Notes under the pieces: generated by a model
The model's database searches: none
Seen by the model: the letters and a program-made list of their open reading frames with translations, nothing else
Told to the model about the DNA's origin: nothing
Assembly: GCF_000313135.1 (NCBI RefSeq)
Contig: NW_004457442.1
Location: forward strand, 511,358 to 533,857
Length of the DNA stretch: 22,500 bases
Reading direction: 5' to 3'
Source: Acanthamoeba castellanii str. Neff
Lineage: Eukaryota > Discosea > Longamoebia > Acanthamoebidae
Program-made: the position numbers and the translations under genes
Part shown: positions 9,234-18,143 of the stretch, one piece after another
Layout: the number at the start of each line of letters is the position of its first letter
How positions within the stretch are numbered: the stretch's first letter is position 1

Positions 9234-11847
9234 ATGGCCGTGTCCTTCTCGGTCCGGCCCACCGTCATCTTGTGCGCGGTCCAGAGTTGCGTTCTACTCT
9301 TCTTCTTCTTGCTTTGTGGGTGGCCCATCTGCGCCACCACTGCGCAGGACTGGCAGCTCATCGCCTGGGGGGCCGATCCTTCTACTACTCCGGTCGGCGA
9401 CCACTTCGCCGACGTGTGGGCCGGCATGGAGCACCATTGCGCCCTCCGCAGCAATCACTCCTCCGTGTGCTGGGGCAACAACACCTTCAATCAAGTGAGC
9501 CCCTCGCCCGCGCTCGCGCCCTCGTCCGGCAACTACTTCGCCAGCTTCGGTCTGGGCGCGACCCACTCGTGTGCGGTCGTCGACAACGGCACGGTTCTCT
9601 GCTGGGGCGACGACACCTACGGCCAAGCGACGCCGCCCGCCGGACTCCAGTTCCGACTCGTCGTGTCGGGCCGCTTCTACTCGTGTGGCCTGCTCCGCGC
9701 CAACGGCTCTCTTGTGTGCTGGGGAGGCTACCTCCCGACTCCTCCGCCCGGGGACCCGCAGTTCGCTGGGCTCGCGCTCACCGTGGACCTAATCTGCGGT
9801 CTTCTGGCGAACGGCAGCGCTCTGTGCCTCAGCTCGGCCGCGACTGTGCCTGCAGGCCTGACGTTCCGGCAGGTGTGCGCCGGGGTCGGGTTCGCGTGCG
9901 GGGTGCTGATGAACAGCACGGCCGTGTGCTGGGGCGACCAGCAGGTGGTCGCACCGACCGATGACCTCTTCGCTTCGATTTCGTGCACCTGGTACCACGC
10001 GTGCGGTCTGCGCCCGAACAACACCATACGCTGCTGGAGCTCGCTGAACGGCACTCGGCCATACGTGAGCGGACCGAACAGCTATCCGCAGCTCACCTTT
10101 GCCCGCATCACGACGTCGTTCTCGACCACCACCGGTCTGCTATATGCTTCGCCGTCGCCGTCCAGCACTCCGTCGCCGTCCAGCACTCCGTCGCCGTCTA
10201 ATACGCCGTCCAGCACTCCGTCAAGCACGCCATCGCCGTCCACGACGCCGTCGCCGTCCAGCACGCCATCGCCGTCTAATACGCCGTCGCCGTCTAATAC
10301 GCCGTCCAGCACGCCGTCCAGCACGCCGTCAAGCACGCCGTCAAGCACGCCATCGCCGTCCAACACGCCGTCGCCGTCGCCCACGCCGGTGGGCCTCAGG
10401 GCGAATGCCACGGGTGACATGCCGCGACTGCACTTTGCCGTGACGCAACCGAAAGTGACCATCCAACCTGCAGGTAAGCGCTTCACTCTTCCCCAACCAA
10501 CTGCTCTGCTTGTGTGTGTCGTGTGCCGTGTGTCGTGTGTGTCGTGTGTGTGTCGTGTGTCGTGTGTGTGTGTCGTGTGTGTCGTGTGTGTGTGTGTGTG
10601 TGTGTCGTGTGTGTGTGTGTAGTGTGTGTAGTGTGTGTGTGTGTGTGTCGTGTGTGTGTCGTGTGTGTGTGTGTGTGTGCGTGTGTGGGTTGCTCACCCT
10701 CGCGGATCGCGAGTCAGATCAAACGAGCCCGGTCCAAGTCAGCGTGGGGGTGGGGCGAGTGGCGGAGGTTGACGCCAACGCGACGTCGCTGCTCTCTGCG
10801 ATCATTTGTCCGGGTAAAGTGGCTCCACCACCAACATCACTCTCTCAACCGTCACCGTCATCATCGATGAACCCAATCAGCTCACGTGCAAAGCCCACAA
10901 ACAGGGAATTGGAGCGAGGTGAGCAACGACAGTGCTGGTGCAGCATTCGGAGCTAAGCAGTCGTTCGTCTTCGTGGCCGATCTGGTGTTCAACTCCACCT
11001 CGTCCTGCGCTGACCTTGGCGCAGCCGAGAGGCCCAGGGTGGAGTTGCAGTATTTTACCTTCGAGCGGAACAGCACCATTTCGTTGGGCAGCAACGCGAC
11101 CGGATCGTACCAGCTCTCTTTCGACATCAGCCCTTCCTTCACCAAGTTCACCCTCCGCCTCTTCCACTGGCCCTGGCTTGGTGCCGACTCGAATCGAGTG
11201 GAGGTGGACATCAACATCTCTTCGCCCTTCGCCAGCTCCGTTCCATTGCCGGCCGCTGACGGCGACACGACGCTCGAGCTGCGCGGGCAAGCGCGGAGCG
11301 CCGACGGTCGTCCGTACTCCACGCAAGTGCGGCTGGTTCGAGCCGTCACGCTTGACGATGTCCTGGTGCTCGCCACCAATGACACCGATGACAGGGCCGC
11401 TGTGGAATTCGCGTTCGATGAGCAGCTGTCAAAGCTGGTGCTGTCTTTTGCCCGCTTCAACACCTCGCTTGAATATGACCCAGGTAACACACGACACTAC
11501 GACACACATGGCACACGACCAACGACACGACACGCGACACGACCAACGACACGCACGCACCAACTACACGACGCGACGCGACGAACGACACGACACAGAA
11601 CTAACCGTTACAATCACCAACAGACATCGGTGTGCTACTGGGAAGAAAGGACGACGGAGGCAGCGACAGCAATCTACCCATCATCGTGGGCACTGCGGTC
11701 GCGGTGCCAGTGGCCATTGGGCTGGTCCTGATGGTCATTGCGGTGGGCGTGGTGGTCCTCAAGTGGCGGAGCAAGCTTCGCGGGCGCAGGGAGGCCATCA
11801 ACATCGACCAGCACGACTTGGCCGAACTGGACACCGAGCAGCTGTGA
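9234..11847 (+). CDS. RCC1/CRINKLY4-like repeat, single-pass membrane protein
   Basis: Four exons (9234-10473, 10718-10813, 10881-11483, 11624-11847), all joined in phase 1, give 720 residues. Residues 1-37 are a signal peptide: basic start, long Val/Leu/Phe core, Ala-rich end. Residues about 40-300 hold repeats built on a HxCAL/SCxV...NGTVLCWGD pattern. This resembles the Cys-containing RCC1-type repeats of plant CRINKLY4 ectodomains more than nuclear RCC1; the paired cysteines suit disulphides outside the cell. Residues 305-384 are a Ser/Pro/Thr stalk. A second ectodomain of about 260 residues follows, with several N-glycosylation sequons and no family I recognise. The segment [20 protein letters not shown] onward (about 664-692) is one transmembrane helix, followed by a basic stop-transfer [10 protein letters not shown] and a 20-residue acidic tail with no kinase. 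I infer a type I surface protein, adhesin- or receptor-like. The ligand is unknown. Confidence 0.86.
10147..10382 (+). repeat. Coding minisatellite: Ser/Pro/Thr stalk
   Basis: About 235 bases of near-identical 9- to 15-base units encode [17 protein letters not shown] repeats in frame. They separate the RCC1-like head from the second ectodomain. Such stalks are usually O-glycosylated, extended spacers. Copy number is likely to vary between strains. Confidence 0.93.
10511..10687. repeat. GT/GTGTC-rich intron tract of the receptor gene
   Basis: The tract is a degenerate mixture of GTGTGTC and pure GT runs inside intron 10474-10717. It sits between a clear GTAAGC donor and a TCAG acceptor. It creates a long Cys/Val frame that is not coding. 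Confidence 0.92.
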
Positions 11848-12076
11848 TGCGTGGCATGTGTTCAAGAATTTCGTTACAATGTCCTGCACTCCGTCCCCTT
11901 GTTTATCATAGAGCTCGCGCTGGCCGAGGTCGCGCAGAAGGCGAAGGCGCTGGAGTCGCGGAAGACAACGCTGGAGTCATTGCGGTGGGCGTGGTGGTCC
12001 TCCAGTGGCTCGAGCAGGGAAGAAAAGATTGTTATCGTTATTTTTCTTATTTAGTGCCCATACCTCCGGGAACGAG
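11848..12076. other. Intergenic region with a relic copy of receptor membrane-segment code
   Basis: The gap holds no convincing gene. Bases 11976-12002 repeat 11734-11760 exactly (27 bases), and similarity continues weakly for about 15 more bases. The copied bases encode VIAVGVVVL, part of the receptor's transmembrane helix. The A/T-rich stretch 12024-12055 is the likely promoter of NAA25. Confidence 0.7.
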
Positions 12077-13362
12077 ATGGCGGCAGTGCAGAGAGCGCTC
12101 AAGGCGGCCAAGGAGGCCGAGGCTCGCTCCTACAATGAACGCCGCAGCCTTTCCAAGGTCTACGAGACACTCGGTGCGCTGCAACACTCGATTCCTCATT
12201 AATTGGGTAATTTAATCACCAAAAACATTAATCGAATTTTGCCGATTTGTATGTGGAAACAGATGCGGGGCTGCCTCAGCAGGCGTTGAAGTTGGTGGTG
12301 ACCTACCTCAAGAAGCACCCGGAATCGCAAATGGCCAGGGTACTTCATTAATCTTTTCTTTGGTAAAATTCACATCATTAAATTGTGTTCCTACTCGGCA
12401 CTTGGTGCGCCAGGCGATCAAGGCCCTCGTGCACAACGATCTCGCGCAGAAGGAGGTGCGTTTCATCTTGGAGGCCGTGACTAGTCCGTTTCTCCTGACC
12501 CCCAGTGAAAATGGCCGTATGCATCCATCCATACGTGCGTATGCAGGAAGCCTACGCCATCTGCCAGGAGGTGTTGGCCGAGTCGCCCAACGACGACGCA
12601 GTCATTCACCCGCTGCGGCTCACCCTCGTCCGCCTCGGTCGTGGTACGCGCCCTTCGGCCGCGCTCTCGCCGCCCCGGTGGCGAATGTAGTGATTCAATG
12701 CGATCGCTGATGGTCGACGGTCACTGCGCGGTGCGCACCAGGCTATGAGATGCGACGGCTCTACGAGCAGCTCGCGACGGCCGAGCCCCAGAACCGGAGG
12801 TTGGCGCGCCTCGTCTTCTTTGCGTGCGCCAAGGAGGGCGACTTCAAGAGCCAGCAGGCCGTACGCAAACACAACACCAACCATACACGACACGCACGAC
12901 AAACATGCACACACGCACACACGATGCACGGCACACGGGCTAAATGCTACCTACTACTATTGGGTCCATTAATGCAGGCGGCGATGAAGCTCTACAAGCT
13001 GAAGGAGAAGGAGAAGTACTTCTACTGGTCCATCACCAGCAACTTCCTCCTCGCTGGCGGTCGTCCCTTTGTGCAAGACGGCGAAGTCCAGCGGTACGCA
13101 CGACACAAACACACACACACGAAGCACGCACGACCGCACACGCAAGTCCTCACCGGCAATGATGACGACGGCAACGATGATGATATGGGTGGCAGGCTGG
13201 GCAAGACGGTGGCGGACGGGACCGCGGTGCAGCCGGCCACCGATGCGCGCATGCTCGCGCTGTCGGAGATGCTCCTCAAGAAGCGCTTCGGAGCCAAGGC
13301 GCCCGCCCAGCTGGGCGTCTTCCTGCTCTACCTCAGCATTCTTACCTCCCAGGTTCGTGTGC

Positions 13363-13399
<37 letters not shown>

Positions 13400-16146
13400 G
13401 GTGCGTGAGTGCGTGAGTGCGTGCGTGCGATTACGTTCTTTGGGCGGAACGAGAACTCAATTCTTCGACTTGCACCACGCTTGCAGGGGAAGTACAAGGA
13501 AGCCGAGGAGTCCCTGCGAGCCGATAGCAGCTTCGCGTCGCTCTTCAAGGAGGAGCACGTGCGCCTCAAGTGCGCCACCCACCCACCCCACCCACCCACC
13601 CAGCCGCAGTTGATCGACGTTCATTGATTAGTCTCACCCACCTTTTTCCGGTCTTTTGAAGGTATCACGGGCGCGTGTGCGGCCAGCTGGGCATGTGGGA
13701 CAACGTGCTGCAGATCTACAAGGGCCTCCTCGTGTCTCAGCAGTGCGTCGTCGAACTCTTGCGCGAACGCTTGGCGGTCTTACAATTGCCTCACACGACA
13801 CGACACGCACGACACGACACGACACACGACGGCAGGCCGGACGATTGGGGCTACGCCAAGAACTACCTCAATGCGCTGTTCAACCTGCGCACCACGGAGA
13901 GCGCCGACCAGAGCGCCGCGCGGCTCGAGGAGGCCCTCGCCTTCTTCCGCCAGCTGCAGAGCGATAACCCCAGGCTGTACGCACCTGACCTGTTTATTAT
14001 TATTGGCAGTTTTTTAATTACTTCGTTTCAGGCGCGGACCATTTTTGAGCGAAGTTGAGCTGGAGCACCGCCTGCTGGAGGACAAAGGTTTGCGCCTTGT
14101 CAACGCCCGCGTTCGCCACGATTGCAATGTGGTGTGGAATTGCATTCACGGGCTGACACTTTGCTTTTGTTTTGTTTCTTAAATTAATTTATGTTTGCAG
14201 TCAAGACGGATGATGCCCACCTGAAGGCGCTGCTGGTGGCCTACTTCAAGCGATTCGGCAGCAAGCCCGTCTGCTACTACGATATTGGCCGGTGAGTCAG
14301 TCTCCACCCCTGCGCGTAGTGCTGTATGCTGACGTCACGCACACGCACCACCGCACACGCACCACCGCACACGCACCACCGCACACGCTCCACCGCACAC
14401 GCACGGGCAGGTACATTGTGGCGCTGGAGGGCGGCCGCGAGGAGGCGCAGCAGGAGGCCTTCATCGATCTCCTTCGCGCTACCGTCGAGTCGCTGCCTGC
14501 CGACGCATCGCCTGTATGACTCCTGTTCACGCGTGTCGTTGTGTCGTGTGTCACGTGTGTGTGTTGCGTGTTGCGTGTCTGCGCTCACGCCAGAGTTCAC
14601 GCAACAGGAGGCGAAGGAGCGGTGGTACACGGCGCAGGCGACGATTGAGAAGTTCCGCAGGCGGCTGGGCCTCCATTCGCGCCTCTCGCTCGAGGGCATC
14701 GTCGCCCTGGCCAAGCAGCTCTGGGAGCTCTACCTCGCCTCTGCCGCCAGCGCCACCAAAAAGGAGGCACGTCGCTCTTCATTCCGTCACACGACACACG
14801 CACCAACCGCACACGCACACACCGACCGCACACGCACACATGCTGACGTGGACAGCGTTGTTTAGGAGACGGAGATCGGGCCGGGCGAGGACTTGGCGCT
14901 GCTGGCGGGGCACCTCATGCTGGACGCCTACCGCCAGGGCGGCGACGTGGGCTACGTCGTGGCCGGCGCAGCCATCCTCGAGGCCTGCCTCCGGGGCAGC
15001 AAGTACAACTTCCAGGCCAAGGTCCTCCTCATCCAGTTCTACCGCCTCCTCGGTGCGTCGCGTGTGCGGTGTCGTGCGGTGTGTGCGGTGCTGCGTGTGC
15101 GGTTGCGCTCATGTTTGTGAGTGTGTGCGGTGGCGGCAGATGCGGCGACGGCGGCGCATGATCTGTACACGTCGCTGGAGGTGAAGTACATCCAGCACGA
15201 CACGGTGTCGCACCTCATCATGGACATCCTCATCACCCACGGCCTCACCAGCGAGGCCCTCAAGGTGTGCTCCAACATCCGCCACTTCCACGAGGTCAAG
15301 ACTCGAGAGGTACACACCGCCACTTCACACACACACAACACACACACACACGCCACCGCACGCACGCATGCACCACCGCACACGCGCAATCGCAGCCTTA
15401 TTGGTCGGGGCGTGCGTGCGATAGATTGCGGATTGGCTGTCGCAGCCGTACAAGTCGGAGAACTACCACAAGGTGACGGAGATGATGGAGTTCGGCGACC
15501 AGCTCCGACGATCCCAGCAGCTGGCCGTCACCCGCACCGAGGAGCTCCACCTTTTGGTACGCACGCACTCACGCATTTCTTCACATTCCTATCATTTCTC
15601 TCCTTTCTTACATTTTTGGGGCGGAATGTGTGGCAGTTGGGCACGCAAGCCGACACGCGTGCGCTGCTTCCGGTGACGGCCTCGCGATTCGTGGTGGGCG
15701 TGCCGCCCCATGCCGAGGCCCTCGTCACCGACGAGCAGGCCGCCGCCGAGCTCTCCCACAACCAGGACCCCGTCATCGTCGAATGGGACCCGCCCAGCAC
15801 CGCACACCCCGTACCGCATTCCCTCTCACTCACTGGAATGCAACACACGCGTTTCTGGAATGTGCGCGTGTAGAATGTGTAGAATGCTCACTCGTAATGG
15901 TGGTGCGCCGCAGGCGAGCGATGGGCTCGCGTCGAGCGCGGACATGGGCAGTGGCCGCAGCTCGGTGGACGAGCAGAAGCGGTGGCTGCGCGTGCGGAGC
16001 CTGGTGGCCAAGGCCCTCCACCGCCTCGTGGCCCTCGCCCACGCCTCCGCCCCTGCCCCCGAAGCCGCCCCCGCCCAGGTATTTTCCCTTTACCCTCCCC
16101 CCCCCCATTGGCCTCTATTTTCCGTGTGTGTGCGGTCATTGACGCA

Positions 16147-16190
<44 letters not shown>

Positions 16191-17526
16191 CACGCACAAC
16201 ACGCACTATCGCACACGCAGCCTGCGCCTCAAAAGGGCAAGGGCAAGGCTCCAGAGCCGCCCAAGCCGGCTGTTGTCGCGGCCCCGGTGGACAAGCCCGC
16301 CCTCCTCGCTAGCGCCGTACCAACCTCTCCTTCCTTTCCGGGAGACTGTCTATTCGTTTCGATTGACACGTGTGTCGTGTCGTGTCGTGTCGTTTTGTGC
16401 GTGCGTGTCGTGTGTCGATGTGAACAGAGGGACGCGCTGCGGCAGTTGGGAGAGCTGCTGCCGGTGGTGTTGTCGTTGGAGGGCACGGCGGCGTTTTCGC
16501 TCGAGGCCGAAGACGCGGCGGTCGACCTCAACGGCGCCAAGACCGACGTGCGCGCGTGGCAGCTCGTCTGGCGCGTCTTCCGCACCTTTGCCGTCGTCGC
16601 CCAGCTCGTCGTCTCCGTCGCCGGTACGCGAACCACCGCAACGCCACCACGTACGCGCCACTCATGACACGCACACGCACACGCACACAGAGAACAAGGT
16701 GGAGGAACAGACGATGCACGAGGCGATCAAGCGTCTGCAGGCGCTGCCCGCCCAATTCGAGGGTACACACGGCCACGTCTGCCGGCACCTTAACATGATG
16801 ACGTGGCATGTGGTGCTGACCCGGCGTGACGTGGCACCTCCGTAGGCGTGGCGCAGCACGTGCTGGGCGAGCTGGAGCCGGCTGGGACCCAGGCCGGCGG
16901 GTTCAACGGGGCGGCCCTGCGCGAGGCCTGCTTCGTGGTGGTCCAGCTCTCGGCGTGGACCGCCGCTCTCTTCCAGGCCTGGTCGGCCGCCTTCCCCGCC
17001 AAGCAGCGCCGAAAGAACCACCCTGCCAACTCTGTAATGCTTCCCCCCGCGCGCGCGTGTCGTGCGCGTGTGCGGTGCTGACGGCACGAACGTGCGCGTG
17101 TGTGCGGTGGCGCGTGCGTGCGATTGCAGGTGCAGGAGGCGAAGGCGCCGTTGACGGAGGGCGCGGCGGCGATCGCGCGCAGCCTGGAGTCGGTCGGGGC
17201 GCTCCTCAAGAAGCGCCTGGGCGACGCCGCCACGCTCAAGCCCGCCCTCCCGAGCTCCACTCTTGCCGATCTCTCCACCGCCTTCCACCAGAAGGTTCGA
17301 CTCCTCTCGCGTGTGCGGTCGTGCGTGTGTCGTGCGTGTGCGGTCGTGCGTGTGCGGTGTCTTGCGATGCGGCTGACGATTGGATGTAACTGGGGAGCAG
17401 GAGGTGACTGAGTGCACGGCGGAGGTGCAGAAGAAGGTGACGCAGAGCTGGCAGGAGTCGCTCAAGAGCCTGACGGCCCTCGCGCAGCAGCGCGTGACCA
17501 CCCTCCAGCAGGCCGCCAAATGCTGA
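12077..17526 (+). CDS. NAA25: NAA25, auxiliary subunit of NatB N-terminal acetyltransferase
   Basis: Twenty-four exons give about 1056 residues (the human protein is about 970): 12077-12173, 12263-12339, 12414-12455, 12547-12643, 12742-12860, 12978-13352, 13487-13569, 13662-13742, 13836-13976, 14032-14087, 14201-14291, 14411-14513, 14608-14766, 14866-15052, 15140-15309, 15446-15556, 15637-15810, 15914-16078, 16221-16316, 16428-16623, 16691-16762, 16846-17033, 17130-17294 and 17401-17526. Phases all agree. Family marks: N-terminal TPR helices (ERRSLSKVYETLDAGLPQQA), MKLYKLKEKEKYFYWS, RGPFLSEVELEHRLLEDK (from about 371), YFKRFGSKPVCYYDI, DLYTSLEVKYIQHDT (about 577-591) and IVEWDPPS...RWLRVRSL. 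NAA25 wraps the catalytic subunit NAA20 and places NatB on ribosomes, where it acetylates Met-Asp/Glu/Asn N-termini. Intron 14767-14865 uses a GC donor. Exon 6 carries an Asp/Gly insert near residue 205 and may hide an extra intron (about 13045-13145), since its middle is AC-rich. Confidence 0.93.
14337..14404. repeat. 14-base CACACGCACCACCG tandem repeat in a NAA25 intron
   Basis: Four to five copies lie inside intron 14292-14410, just before its GGCAG acceptor. The same unit family recurs in other introns of the window, for example 2118-2155 and 15345-15390. Confidence 0.88.
16148..16190. repeat. Pure AC dinucleotide tract in a NAA25 intron
   Basis: About 20 uninterrupted AC units lie in intron 16079-16220. 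This is the longest perfect dinucleotide run in the window. Confidence 0.95.
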
Positions 17527-17719
17527 GCATCCCACTAAACGGCTTTTCGATCGAAAAATCGACTCCACACTGTTTCCTTTCTTGTTTGGTTTGTGGGACA
17601 ACAAGTTTGAGGAATTCCAGGCATTCTCAAGAACGAAGAAGGTGCGCCCTAGCTTGGCCTGGGCCTCGCCTTCTTCGTTGTATAAATAATAAAATTGATT
17701 TGTCGGGGGGGGGGTTGGG
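17527..17719. other. Convergent intergenic gap between NAA25 and the lipase
   Basis: The two genes end facing each other 193 bases apart. The gap is A/T-rich at its right side and holds both 3' ends. A run of about ten G lies near 17705-17714. No open frame or RNA gene is convincing. Confidence 0.65.
17688..17693 (+). terminator. AATAAA polyadenylation signal, probably of NAA25
   Basis: A canonical AATAAA lies about 160 bases after the NAA25 stop and ends about 25 bases before the convergent lipase stop codon. Confidence 0.55.
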
Positions 17720-18061
17720 TTAGACCAGATCGGCCTTGCTGGTGGTGTCCGCCGAGCCGCGAATGAACCCGACCCCCGAAGTCCCCGTGCTCTTGGTCTG
17801 CAGTGGGCCACGACGTGGCACAAAGTCAACAACGCGAGAAAACGAACGCACACGCACGGCACGACACACACAACACACGCCACACATAACACATACGGCA
17901 CACATAACACATACGGCACACGCACGCACACGACACACCACGCGTGAAGGTCGAACGTACGCGTCGGTGTGTGGGTCTGACCGCGACGGCGGCCGGCTCG
18001 ATCGCGTCCTCCAAGTTTTGAGATCTTCTGCGAAGGGCTGCACGATGTATTGTGTTATATA

Positions 18062-18143
<82 letters not shown>

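Noticed and set aside
10510..10697. Cys/Val frame (+) and His/Thr frame (-) over the GT tract
   Set aside because: The tract is bounded by a GTAAGC donor and a TCAG acceptor that keep phase 1; the frames are repeat artefacts.
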